NCBI RefSeq assembly: GCF_000013885.1
Contig: NC_007964.1
Location: 1,784,001-1,848,000, forward strand
Origin: Nitrobacter hamburgensis X14
GTDB lineage: Bacteria > Pseudomonadota > Alphaproteobacteria > Rhizobiales > Xanthobacteraceae
DNA length: 64,000 nucleotides
Reading direction: 5' to 3'
This document shows positions 35,539 through 46,870 of the stretch, one piece after another (position 1 is the first letter of the stretch; every line of letters starts with the position of its first letter). A model generated the notes under the pieces. That model had not been told where the DNA came from. It saw only the letters and a program-made list of their open reading frames with translations, and made no database searches. Position numbers and translations under genes: made by a program.

Positions 35539-36702
35539 TCAGCGCTTGTAATTATGGGGAACGAAAGGCATCTCGGACACGCGCAGCGGCAGCCGCTGTC
35601 CGCGCACGTCAGCAAAAACCGTGCCGCCGATGGCGGCGTGCAATGGCGGCAGATAGCCCATCGCGATCGGGGCATTGAGGCTCGGGCCGAAGCCGCCCGA
35701 TGTCACGGTGCCGATCGGATCGGAGGAGCTTGCATCGGCGAACAGCGGCGCGCCTTCGCGCACCGGCGCACGGCCTTCCGGCCTCAGCCCGACGCGGCGG
35801 CGGGACGCGCCTTGCTCGAATTGGGGGAGAATTACGTTCGCGCCGGGGAAACCGCCGGCACGCGCGCCGCCGCTGCGCCGGCTTTTCTGCACCGACCATT
35901 CCAGCGCGGCCTCGACCGGCGTTGTCGTTGCGTCGATGTCATGACCGTAAAGGCAGAGGCCCGCCTCGAGCCGCAGGCTGTCGCGGGCGCCGAGGCCGAC
36001 CGGCATCACGTCCGGATCGTCGAGCAGCCCGGACACCAGCGCTTCGGCCTGTGCAGCGGGAATAGAGATCTCGAAGCCGTCTTCGCCGGTGTAGCCGGAG
36101 CGCGAGACGAAGCAGGCGATGGCTCCCCCGGCGATTCGGACCTGGTGAGGCCCGGCATCCATGAAGCGCATCGCGGGCGCTTCAGGGCAGGCCTTCGCCA
36201 GCACCGACGCCGCCTTCGGGCCCTGCAGCGCGACCAGCGCGCGATCCGCGAGGACCTCGATCGTGCAGACATCGGAAAGGTGCTCGCGCAGATGCGCCTC
36301 GTCGGCGGCCTTGCAGGCCCCGTTGACCACCAGAAACAGGTGGTCGCCGAAATTGGCCACCATCAGGTCGTCGAGCAGGCCGCCGGCCGCATTGGTGAAC
36401 AGGGCGTAGCGCTGCCGTCCCGGCGCGACCGCCACGATGTCCTGCGGCACCAGCCGTTCCAGTGCGAGCGCGGCGTCCCCGACCTTGCCGGATTTGGGCC
36501 GCAGCGCGATCTGGCCCATGTGCGAGACATCGAACAGGCCGGCGCCGGCACGGGTATGGAGATGTTCCTTCAGGACGCCGGATGCGTACTGAACCGGCAT
36601 GTCGTGGCCCGCGAACGGCACCAGCCGGCCGCCGCGCGCCAAGTGCAGGGCGTGGAGGGGGGTTCGTTGCAGAACCGGAGCTTCGGAAACGTCCGTCGAC
36701 AT
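35539..36702 (-). CDS. gcvT: Aminomethyltransferase, glycine cleavage T protein
   Basis: 387 residues from the ATG at 36702, where a ribosome site (AGGCTCC region, read on the minus strand) precedes it; the open frame extends upstream through the riboswitch and is not coding. RTPLHALHLARGGRLVPFAG, FDVSHMGQIAL and SRSGYTGEDGFEISIP are typical. It transfers methylene to tetrahydrofolate and releases ammonia. First gene of the operon, behind a glycine riboswitch. Confidence 0.96.
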   Translation of the reverse strand: MSTDVSEAPVLQRTPLHALHLARGGRLVPFAGHDMPVQYASGVLKEHLHTRAGAGLFDVSHMGQIALRPKSGKVGDAALALERLVPQDIVAVAPGRQRYALFTNAAGGLLDDLMVANFGDHLFLVVNGACKAADEAHLREHLSDVCTIEVLADRALVALQGPKAASVLAKACPEAPAMRFMDAGPHQVRIAGGAIACFVSRSGYTGEDGFEISIPAAQAEALVSGLLDDPDVMPVGLGARDSLRLEAGLCLYGHDIDATTTPVEAALEWSVQKSRRSGGARAGGFPGANVILPQFEQGASRRRVGLRPEGRAPVREGAPLFADASSSDPIGTVTSGGFGPSLNAPIAMGYLPPLHAAIGGTVFADVRGQRLPLRVSEMPFVPHNYKR

Positions 36703-36752
36703 CAGGAGCCTCGCGGTTACAAAGGGACGATTCCCTGAAAACCCGTTAGAGA

Positions 36753-36938
36753 CCCCATCTGTCGCTGTGCCTGAGAGTATTATCCCGTCGGCGGACCCTC
36801 CCGGGCTGTCGGCCCGCAGGGTCTCTTTCCAGATGTAACAAGTCGCGCGGTCCGTTTGCCTGAGAGTTTCCGGGGCGGTTGCTCCTTCGGCGCCGGCCTG
36901 TTTCCATTCAGAAACGGCCGATCTCTCCCGACGCGACT
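36753..36938 (-). promoter_or_regulatory. Tandem glycine riboswitch
   Basis: Two aptamers in tandem on the minus strand before gcvT. The first (about 36845-36938) has the conserved GGGAGAG, GAAGGAGCAA and AACTCTCAGGCAAA; the second (about 36753-36835) has GGAAAGAGACC and ACTCTCAGGCAC. In the family, glycine binding turns on expression of the cleavage system. The second aptamer ends 50 bases before the gcvT start. Confidence 0.93.
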
Positions 36939-37196
36939 TAACAAGCAGATATGAGGAAAATACGGTTTCAGCAAGGCTGTCAACGCAGTGCAGCATCTTT
37001 CAACGGATGTTATTTGAATCGGCCAACCCCCTGATCCTCCTGCACACTTTCTGGACAGCCCGGCCGCCCCCGTCTAAAAGCGGTCGCTGGACAAAATGCG
37101 ACTGCTAACTTGCGCGTATTCTGATCGCAAAACCGGTATCCACTTTTGCGGAATACGCGCTCAGGGCCGCGAGCCCTTTTGACGCGATGGAACACA
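36939..37196. other. gcvT-alaS intergenic region
   Basis: It contains the gcv promoter side and a short motif, gatcgcaaaaccggtatcc with cacttttgcggaatacgc (37121-37158), resembling a common alphaproteobacterial intergenic repeat. No gene is seen. Confidence 0.5.
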
Positions 37197-39872
<2,676 letters not shown>

Positions 39873-39903
39873 GCCATCCGATGCTCGCGGTTCGAGCGGC
39901 TGC

Positions 39904-40302
39904 TCATTGCACCACGCAAAACACACACAGCTTGTTGCCGGTCGGATCGCGCAGATACGCTGCGTAAAATCCGGATTTCGCATCCGGTGGGCGAAAGCCC
40001 GGCGCTCCTTCGTCAGTGCCGCCGTTCTTCATCCCACCGTCATACGCGGCTTTCACTGCCTCCGGCGAGGGCGCGGCATAAGCGACCATGATGCCATTTC
40101 CCGCCCGCGCGGCCTTGCCGTCGAACGGTGAGCAGATCGCGGTATCGCAATCCATCATGGTTTTGCCGGGACCCGTTTTGCCGTAACCGATCCAGCCGCC
40201 GCCCGCGAGTTTGCGTTCGCTGCCAATGGGATCAAAGAAGGCATCGTAAAAGTCGCCCGATTTATCGCCGTCAATTGCGCCGATGGTGACATAAGCGATC
40301 AT
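39904..40302 (-). CDS. VOC (glyoxalase/bleomycin-resistance) superfamily protein
   Basis: 132 residues, one VOC domain (two beta-alpha-beta-beta-beta modules): MIAYVTIGAIDGDKSGDFYDA at the start and YLRDPTGNKLCVFC at the end, where the conserved metal-site Glu is replaced by Leu-Cys context. The substrate is unknown. It lies between the convergent alaS and the co-oriented icd. Confidence 0.82.
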   Translation of the reverse strand: MIAYVTIGAIDGDKSGDFYDAFFDPIGSERKLAGGGWIGYGKTGPGKTMMDCDTAICSPFDGKAARAGNGIMVAYAAPSPEAVKAAYDGGMKNGGTDEGAPGFRPPDAKSGFYAAYLRDPTGNKLCVFCVVQ

Positions 40303-40371
40303 AGCGTCCTCCGTTTCGGAGGAAGCTATGCTGTCGATTGGAACATATCAAGAACAAAAATGGATTGAGCG

Positions 40372-41589
40372 TTACACTACCGCCATCGCCTTGGTGAGAT
40401 TGCCCGCCACCTTGTCGAGGAAGCCGGTGGTGGACAGCCAGCGTTGGTCGGCTCCGACGAGAAGCGCCAGGTCCTTGGTCATGAACCCGGCTTCGACGGT
40501 CTCGACGCAGACCTTTTCGAGCGTGGCCGTGAAATTCGCCAGTGCCTCATTGTCGTCGAGCTTGGCGCGATGCGACAGGCCGCGGGTCCAGGCGAAGATC
40601 GAGGCGATGGAGTTGGTGGAGGTTTCCTTGCCCTTCTGGTGCTCGCGATAGTGCCGGGTCACGGTGCCGTGGGCGGCTTCCGCCTCGACGGTCTGTCCGT
40701 CCGGGGTCAGCAGCACCGACGTCATCAGGCCGAGCGAGCCGTAGCCCTGCGCCACCGTATCCGACTGCACGTCGCCGTCGTAGTTCTTGCAGGCCCAGAC
40801 ATAGCCGCCGGACCATTTCAGCGCCGAGGCCACCATGTCGTCGATCAGGCGATGCTCGTAGGTCAGCTTGCGAGCCTCGAACTGTGTCTTGAACTCGCGG
40901 TCGTAGATGTCCTGGAAGATGTCCTTGAAGCGGCCGTCATAGACCTTGAGGATGGTGTTCTTGGTCGACAGATAGACCGGGTAGCCGCGCAGCAGGCCGT
41001 AATTGAGCGAGGCGCGCGCGAAGTCGATGATGGACGCGTCGAGATTATACATTTCCATCGCGACTCCGGGGCCGGGCGCCTTGAACACCTCGTGCTCGAT
41101 CACCGTGCCGTCCTCGCCGACGAACTTCATGCTCAGGGTGCCCTTGCCCGGGAACTTGATTTCGGTGGCGCGATACTGGTCGCCGTAGGCATGGCGGCCG
41201 ATGATGATCGGCTTGCTCCAGCCTGGGACAAGGCGGGGCACGTTCTTGCAGAGGATCGGCTCGCGGAAGATCACGCCGCCGAGGATGTTGCGGATGGTGC
41301 CGTTCGGCGACTTCCACATATGCTTGAGACCGAATTCCTTCACCCGCGCCTCGTCCGGCGTGATGGTGGCGCACTTCACGCCGACGCCCACCTTCTTGAT
41401 GGCGTTAGCCGCGTCGATCGTGACCCGATCGTCGGTCTGGTCGCGGGACTCCATTCCCAGGTCGAAATACATCAGGTCGATATCCAGGAACGGATAAATC
41501 AGCTTGTCCTTGATGTATTGCCAGATGATCCGGGTCATCTCGTCGCCATCGAGTTCAACGACGGGATTGGTCACCTTGATTTTTGCCAT
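40372..41589 (-). CDS. icd: Isocitrate dehydrogenase (NADP+)
   Basis: 405 residues from the ATG at 41589 (MAKIKVTNPVVELDGDEMTRI), the standard start of the eukaryote-like dimeric class. The substrate motif KSPNGTIRNILGG and the metal-binding YDGDVQSDTVAQGYGSLGLM are visible, followed by EAAHGTVTRHYR. It oxidises isocitrate to 2-oxoglutarate in the TCA cycle, giving NADPH. Divergent from the trmJ fusion gene. Confidence 0.96.
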   Translation of the reverse strand: MAKIKVTNPVVELDGDEMTRIIWQYIKDKLIYPFLDIDLMYFDLGMESRDQTDDRVTIDAANAIKKVGVGVKCATITPDEARVKEFGLKHMWKSPNGTIRNILGGVIFREPILCKNVPRLVPGWSKPIIIGRHAYGDQYRATEIKFPGKGTLSMKFVGEDGTVIEHEVFKAPGPGVAMEMYNLDASIIDFARASLNYGLLRGYPVYLSTKNTILKVYDGRFKDIFQDIYDREFKTQFEARKLTYEHRLIDDMVASALKWSGGYVWACKNYDGDVQSDTVAQGYGSLGLMTSVLLTPDGQTVEAEAAHGTVTRHYREHQKGKETSTNSIASIFAWTRGLSHRAKLDDNEALANFTATLEKVCVETVEAGFMTKDLALLVGADQRWLSTTGFLDKVAGNLTKAMAVV

Positions 41590-41901
41590 GTGAGATCGGG
41601 CCTTTTCGGGATAACGCGCTTCGGGAGGGCAGCCTGGCCATTTCGGGCTATAGCATCGCGATGGTGCAGGCGGAAGCCGAACGCGCCGCCTTACAGCGCT
41701 GATTTTCCGGATGTTCTGACGCTTCGCGAGCGGGCCCCGGTCTGCATCTTGGCGGCAGGCGCTCACCTTCCGCCGGAGAGTCAGGGCTAATCCATAAGCT
41801 GATTATTTTACTTGAGAAAAACTCGTAAAGGCGCAATCGAAGACACGGCCTTTGCGCCGTTGAATCAGAATCTAAGACCCGAACGCAGAAAGTGAAGCGA
41901 G
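41590..41901. other. icd-trmJ divergent intergenic region
   Basis: 312 bases presumably holding both promoters. A short frame ending aacgcgccgccttacagcgc is too small to support as a gene. Nothing else is recognised. Confidence 0.4.
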
Positions 41902-43134
41902 ATGTCCGGCACCGACAGGACAAAAACCGGCATCGACGCGGTCGGCCCCACCGTGATTCTGGTCGAGCCGCAGCTCGGCGAGAACATCGGCATGGCGGCG
42001 CGCGCCATGGGCAATTTCGCCCTGACGCGGCTGCGCATCGTCAACCCGCGCGACGGCTGGCCCAATGTCGCGGCCCAGCGCGCGGCGGCGGGCGCCGACC
42101 ATATCCTCAAGCACGTCGAGCTGTTCGACACCGTGGAGGCCGCGGTCGCCGACTGCACGCTGCTGTTAGCGACCACCGCGCGCGCCCACGATCAGGCCAA
42201 GCCGGTGGTGGCGCCGGAAGCGGCGGCCGCTGAGGCGACCGTGCAGATCGCGGCCGGCGGCCATGTCGGCATCCTGTTCGGCCGCGAGCGCGCCGGCCTG
42301 CTGAATGAAGAGGTGGCGATGGCCGACCGCATCATCACCTATCCCGTCAATCCGGGCTTTGCCTCGCTCAACCTGGCGCAGGCGGTGCTGCTGATGGGTT
42401 ACGAATGGTTCAAACTGGTGACGCGGGCCGCGCTGCCGTTCGCCATGCCGGAACGCTCGGAGCGGGCCTCCCAGCACCAGATGCAGGCGTTCTTCGACAA
42501 TCTCGTCAGCGAACTCGACAAGGTCGAATTCCTCCGCCCGGCCGAGAAGCGCGACACCATGCTGGTCAACCTGCGCAACATCTTCACCCGCATGGAGCCG
42601 ACCAAGCAGGACATGCACACGCTGCACGGCGTGGTCATGGCCATCGCTGAGGGGCGCAAGGGACCGGCCAAGGGCGGGGTGCTCGACGGCGCGCAAGCGA
42701 CGCGGCTGCGGGCATTGCTGGCCGAGCAGGGGCCGGGAGGGGCTTCCGCAGACAGCAGCAGCACGGTGCGCGGGCTGGCGCGGCTGCTCAGACGAAATCC
42801 GACCGACGCCGAGCGCATCCTGTGGCAATCGCTAACCCGCGACCGCCGCTTCGCCGGCCAGTTCAAGCGGCAGACACCGGTCGGCCGGCACATTCCGGAT
42901 TTCGTGTCGTTCGTGCAACGCATCGCGATCGAACTGGTGAATCCGAACGAGAGCGACACCATCGCGCGCGACCGCGCAGGCCGTGGTGCCTGGCTGGCCG
43001 AGCGCGGCTATCGCGTCGTCGAGATCGAGGCGGCGGCGGTGGAGGCGGATTTGGCGCGCGTGCTGGACGGGTTGGCGGTGAGGATGGCGGCGGGGGAGGG
43101 CGAGGGGGCCGTAGGGCACGATGGGCAGCGATGA
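41902..43134 (+). CDS. trmJ: tRNA (cytidine/uridine-2'-O-)-methyltransferase TrmJ fused to a DUF559 endonuclease-like domain
   Basis: 410 residues. Residues 1-275 are a SPOUT RNA methyltransferase: TVILVEPQLGENIGMAARAM, GHVGILFGRERAGLLNEEV and YPVNPGFASLNLAQAVLLMGYE match TrmJ, which methylates position 32 of tRNAs. From about residue 290 to 395 a second domain follows: ARLLRRNPTDAERILWQSL, GRHIPDFVSFVQRIAIELV and WLAERGYRVVEIE match DUF559 (PD-D/E-xK, Vsr-like). Its usual DGxQH after the Glu is replaced by NPNESD, so nuclease activity may be lost. The fusion is one uninterrupted frame. Confidence 0.88.
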   Translation: MSGTDRTKTGIDAVGPTVILVEPQLGENIGMAARAMGNFALTRLRIVNPRDGWPNVAAQRAAAGADHILKHVELFDTVEAAVADCTLLLATTARAHDQAKPVVAPEAAAAEATVQIAAGGHVGILFGRERAGLLNEEVAMADRIITYPVNPGFASLNLAQAVLLMGYEWFKLVTRAALPFAMPERSERASQHQMQAFFDNLVSELDKVEFLRPAEKRDTMLVNLRNIFTRMEPTKQDMHTLHGVVMAIAEGRKGPAKGGVLDGAQATRLRALLAEQGPGGASADSSSTVRGLARLLRRNPTDAERILWQSLTRDRRFAGQFKRQTPVGRHIPDFVSFVQRIAIELVNPNESDTIARDRAGRGAWLAERGYRVVEIEAAAVEADLARVLDGLAVRMAAGEGEGAVGHDGQR

Positions 43135-43197
43135 ATCGCTGATCGAGCTTGTTGTTACTCGAATTCCGGAAGTGCCTGCTCTCAGGGATCATCCTAT

Positions 43198-43374
43198 GTG
43201 GTCGGTGCCTGCGATGTAAATTGGCGAGAAACAGATGACACGGAGTCGCCTATAACTCACGCAGAGGTATTTACCCAATCGTTCATAGCTCCGAAAACGG
43301 TCCGCGAGACGCTCGCCGCCGTTGCGCACCTTTCCGAGGATGAGCCCGATCCAGATGACGAGAACTGGCGGTGA
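43198..43374 (+). CDS. Possible small acidic protein or gene remnant
   Basis: The frame is open from the trmJ stop. From a GTG at 43198 it encodes 58 residues, VVGACDVNWRETDDTES to TVRETLAAVAHLSEDEPDPD, ending DENWR. The composition is protein-like and the C-terminus strongly acidic, but there is no ATG and no clear ribosome site, so it may be the 3' part of a truncated gene. Confidence 0.3.
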   Translation: MVGACDVNWRETDDTESPITHAEVFTQSFIAPKTVRETLAAVAHLSEDEPDPDDENWR

Positions 43375-43419
43375 GTTGGGAATGCAATTGGCGCAAAGCT
43401 AACGATCAGGAGTGGCCGT

Positions 43420-43905
43420 ATGTACGGTTTAGGTGGTCGCCCAGAGTATTCAATTTTTGCGAAGGTCGGAGACAAATTATGGGCATACGCCATCGATCCT
43501 GTGCTCAGATTTGTTATCGGCAATGACGACACTACGTCTTTAATTCGCATACGTGCCGGTATTCAGATCACGCTCTTGGTAGCGGTCGCGTTAATTCCTG
43601 TCTCCTTTTTCTGGAACACTGGTCATGTGCTCACTGCTTCAGGTCTCTTGTTCGATATTGCCGGAGCGGCGCGCCTGTTTCTCCTTGAGGAGATCACCCA
43701 CTCACTCAGCGGGTTTAAACCAAATGAATACGACAATTATCCCTCTTCAGCGATGCGAGAGTTGATTATGCCAGAGGGTATAAACGAGGAGAAGATTAAC
43801 GACCATCCGATCAGCTTCTTCTATTACAAGAAGCGCGGCGTACTGTTCCTTTTCTTAGGCTTTGTTTTGCAGATGCTTGGAGATTTTTTTTTGATCAGTG
43901 AATAA
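43420..43905 (+). CDS. Hypothetical membrane protein
   Basis: 161 residues. Hydrophobic segments lie near 46-65 (AGIQITLLVAVALIPVSFFW), 68-86 and at the C-terminus (GVLFLFLGFVLQMLGDFFLI). The middle holds SGFKPNEYDNYPSSAMREL. Markedly lower GC than trmJ next to it, which suggests acquisition. I do not recognise the family. Confidence 0.55.
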   Translation: MYGLGGRPEYSIFAKVGDKLWAYAIDPVLRFVIGNDDTTSLIRIRAGIQITLLVAVALIPVSFFWNTGHVLTASGLLFDIAGAARLFLLEEITHSLSGFKPNEYDNYPSSAMRELIMPEGINEEKINDHPISFFYYKKRGVLFLFLGFVLQMLGDFFLISE

Positions 43906-44097
43906 CGCCGAGTCGCCTTTCGATGCGCGGTCGCCTCAGTTTAGCGTTAGCCCGTTGGGCACACAGCGAAGTCTCTTGCTCTGTTAATTTGTGCTACGAA
44001 ATGCGGGTCACGCTTCGCTAATTCCCGCTCCATGAGCTATCTCTCATCAGGCTTCTTAGGTGATGGAAGTATTTCGAGAACTCCTAGCCCGTCTTAT
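43906..44097. other. Noncoding stretch before the IS1380-type element
   Basis: 192 bases of intergenic sequence outside the element; with the element's own 5' leader the gene-free span is 304 bases. Nothing is recognised. Confidence 0.4.
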
Positions 44098-45718
44098 TCG
44101 TGAGAGTGCGCCTGAGAGGCTGGCGAGCGTGGTGTAAAGCGCTGATGCGGCGTAGGATTCGGTTGCGAAGCCAACCCCATGACCTTCAATCGCGAACGCC
44201 ACGCCCGCCATGACCGATGATACGATTCTGCCATTCTCGTTTCCAGCCGTTCACGCCAAGAAAGTCACAGCTGCCTTCGATGGCGGTCGCTTGACATCGA
44301 ACGGGGGCGTGATGCTTCTGGCGACGGCCGAGCGACGTCTCGGTTTGGCCGACAAGTTGGCCCGGGTGTTCCCGGACCGGCGCGACCCGACGCGGGTCGT
44401 GCACAGCCTTGTCGATATGTTTCGCGCTCGCATGTTCGCGATCTGCTGCGGCTACGAGGACGCCGACGACCTCGATCATCTGCGGTCCGATCCGGCATTC
44501 AAGCTGGCCTGCGGACGGCTGCCGGACAGCGGTCGCGATCTGTGTTCCCAACCGACGCTGTCGCGCCTGGAGAATGCTCCGCGCCTGCGCGACGTGATCC
44601 GGCTGACCTACACTTTGGTCGACGCATGGATGGATAGCTACCCGCGCGAGCCGGCATCCGTCACGCTCGACATCGATGATACCTGCGATGTCGTCCACGG
44701 TCATCAGCAGCTCTCGCTGTTCAACGCTCATTATGACGAACGCTGCTTCTTGCCGATCCACGTCTACGACACGGAGAAGAGCCGGCCCGTGGCGGTCGTG
44801 CTGCGGCCGGGCAAGACGCCGGGCGGCGTCGAGGTGCGCGCCCATCTGCGCCGCCTGGTACGGCACATCCGCACGCGATGGCACAACACGCGAATTACGG
44901 TCCGTGGCGACGGGCACTATGCCCGGCCGGAGGCGATGACGTGGTGCGAGAACAACGGCATCGACTACATCTTCGGCCTGTCCGGCACCAAGCCGCTCGC
45001 CAGAAAAGTCGACGAGGTCGCTGACGACATCCGCACCCGACGCGCCATCGAGAACCTGGCTGTTCTGCGCGGCTATACCGAGACGCGCCACAAGGCCAAG
45101 TCCTGGGATCGCGAACGGCGCACCGTCGCCCGTATTGAGGCGACGATGCTCGGCCTCGACATCCGCTTCGTCGTCACCAGCCTCGATGCCGGCTCGGCCG
45201 AGTGGATCTACGACAGCCTGTATTGCGCGCGCGGCCAGGCCGAGAACCTGATCAAGCTGCATAAGACGCAGCTCGCCTCCGATCGCACCAGTTGCCGTTC
45301 GGCGCTCGCCAACCAGGTCCGTCTCGTGCTCCATACCGCCGCTTATTGGCTGATGCTGACCGTGCGCGACGCCATTCCCAAAGCCCGCGAATTGGCCACT
45401 GCCGAGTTCGCGACGCTGCGTCTTCGTCTCTTGAAAATCGCAGCCAGGGTCGTCGAGACCGCGAGCCGCATTCGCCTCGCGTTCGCCGCGGCATGTCCCG
45501 AAGCCGACCTCTTCCGCAGCTTGCCGGGCTCGCTGCTGCCACACGGTCCTTGACCGCCGGGGCGTGCGCCCCCTTCGCCCAACCCATCCCTCAAACGCGT
45601 TGCAAAGTACCGGTCGTCAGGCGGTGAAAAGCCGAAGGCAATCCTATGCGCCTCGTCCGAGGAGATGTGCAGTCACATCAATCGAACCAAAAAACCGCAC
45701 TCTCACGAATAGGACGGG
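44098..45718 (+). mobile_element. IS1380-family insertion sequence
   Basis: 1621 bases with near-perfect terminal inverted repeats (CCCGTCTTATTCGTGAGAGT at the left, the inverse with one change at the right), flanked by CTAG on both sides. It carries one intact transposase. The right CTAG abuts the first IS630-type element. Confidence 0.88.
44210..45553 (+). CDS. IS1380-family transposase
   Basis: 447 residues. SFPAVHAKKVTAAFDGGRLTSNGG at the N-terminus, TLDIDDTCDVVHGHQQL with the first Asp, ITVRGDGHYARPEAM with the second Asp, and YCARGQAENLIKLHKTQL with the Glu form the DDE set of the IS1380 group. The frame is intact, so the element may be mobile. Confidence 0.92.
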   Translation: MTDDTILPFSFPAVHAKKVTAAFDGGRLTSNGGVMLLATAERRLGLADKLARVFPDRRDPTRVVHSLVDMFRARMFAICCGYEDADDLDHLRSDPAFKLACGRLPDSGRDLCSQPTLSRLENAPRLRDVIRLTYTLVDAWMDSYPREPASVTLDIDDTCDVVHGHQQLSLFNAHYDERCFLPIHVYDTEKSRPVAVVLRPGKTPGGVEVRAHLRRLVRHIRTRWHNTRITVRGDGHYARPEAMTWCENNGIDYIFGLSGTKPLARKVDEVADDIRTRRAIENLAVLRGYTETRHKAKSWDRERRTVARIEATMLGLDIRFVVTSLDAGSAEWIYDSLYCARGQAENLIKLHKTQLASDRTSCRSALANQVRLVLHTAAYWLMLTVRDAIPKARELATAEFATLRLRLLKIAARVVETASRIRLAFAAACPEADLFRSLPGSLLPHGP

Positions 45719-45721
45719 CTA

Positions 45722-46867
45722 GTGGATCGCGTCTGACATTTGAATCCGGGATGGGATTCCCATCTGACTGGATGCATGCGAGTCTGGCGCATGCGAACCG
45801 GAATTTTCATCACCCTTAAGCCTGCCGACCGCCGCCATCTGAAGGCGCTGGCGCGGAATCGGAACACCCCACACAAGCATGTTTGGCGGGCCGAGATCGT
45901 ACTGTTGAGCGCGGACGGTTTCGGCACCCATGAGATCATGCGCCGGACCGGCAAGTCGAAGACCTGTGTGTGGCGCTGGCAGGAACGCTTCATGGTGGCG
46001 GGTTATGACGGCCTCCTGCACGATAAGACACGCCCCTCGCGCATTCCGCCGCTGGGGTCGGGCATCGCTGAACGCGTCGTGGCGCTCACCCGGACCGAGC
46101 CGCCAGCAGAGGCGACCCACTGGACCTCGGCCATGATGGCGAAGGTCGTCGATATCAGCGCGAGTTCCGTTCAACGCATCTGGCGCGCCCATGGGCTGCA
46201 GCCGCACCGGGTGAAACAGTTCAAGCTCTCCACTGACCCGCGCTTCGTCGACAAATTGCGCGATGTCGTCGGCCTCTATGTCGATCCGCCCGCCCATGCC
46301 GTCGTTCTCTCGGTCGATGAAAAAAGCCAAATCCAGGCGCTCGACCGCACCCAGCCCGGCTTGCCAATAAAGAAGGGTCGCGCCGGGACGATGACCCACG
46401 ACTACAAGCGTCATGGCACGACGACACTGTTTGCGGCCCTCAACGTCCTCGACGGCACCGTCATTGGCCGCAATATGCAGCGCCATCGGCACCAGGAGTT
46501 CATCCGCTTCCTCAACGCCGTCGAAGCGCAGGTGCCGCCGCGAAAGCAAATCCACGCTATCGTCGACAACTATGCAACCCACAAGCACCCGAAAGTGCGC
46601 CAGTGGTTGGCCCGGCATCCCCGCTGGGCCTTCCACTTCACGCCCACATCAGCATCCTGGCTCAACGCCGTCGAGGGCTTCTTCGCCAAACTCACAAAAC
46701 GACGACTGAAACGCGGCATCTTCCGATCGGTCGTCGACCTGCAGGCTGCAATCAATCGCTTCGTAATCGAACATAACGCCGAACCGAAGCCCTTCACATG
46801 GACTGCCGATCCCAACAAAATTATCCGAGCCGTCAGACGCGGGCACCAAGTGTTAGATTCCATCCAC
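45722..46867 (+). mobile_element. IS630-family element, copy 1
   Basis: 1146 bases between TA dinucleotides at 45720-45721 and 46868-46869, with ends GTGGAT and ATCCAC. It is followed directly by copy 2, the two sharing the middle TA. One base difference was noticed between the copies (cgg against cgc in codons for an Arg near residue 20). Confidence 0.9.
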
Positions 46868-46870
46868 TAG
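45791..46870 (+). CDS. IS630-family transposase, copy 1
   Basis: 359 residues from the ATG at 45791 (MRTGIFITLKPADRRHLKAL); an in-frame start 17 codons earlier is possible. The N-terminal helix-turn-helix is RRTGKSKTCVWRWQERF, and the DDE triad lies in VVLSVDEKSQIQALDRT, HAIVDNYATHKHPK and SWLNAVEGFFAKLTKRRL. The stop codon TAG is formed by the TA target duplication plus the first G of copy 2. Confidence 0.93.
   Translation: MRTGIFITLKPADRRHLKALARNRNTPHKHVWRAEIVLLSADGFGTHEIMRRTGKSKTCVWRWQERFMVAGYDGLLHDKTRPSRIPPLGSGIAERVVALTRTEPPAEATHWTSAMMAKVVDISASSVQRIWRAHGLQPHRVKQFKLSTDPRFVDKLRDVVGLYVDPPAHAVVLSVDEKSQIQALDRTQPGLPIKKGRAGTMTHDYKRHGTTTLFAALNVLDGTVIGRNMQRHRHQEFIRFLNAVEAQVPPRKQIHAIVDNYATHKHPKVRQWLARHPRWAFHFTPTSASWLNAVEGFFAKLTKRRLKRGIFRSVVDLQAAINRFVIEHNAEPKPFTWTADPNKIIRAVRRGHQVLDSIH

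Noticed and set aside
40444..41790. 448-residue open frame antisense to icd
   Set aside because: Shadow of icd, same reasoning.
44186..45544. 452-residue open frame antisense to the IS1380 transposase
   Set aside because: The sense frame has the full DDE set; the antisense frame has no recognisable domain.
45719..46636. 305-residue open frame antisense to the IS630 transposase (repeated at 46867-47784)
   Set aside because: Shadow of the transposase, duplicated only because the IS is duplicated.
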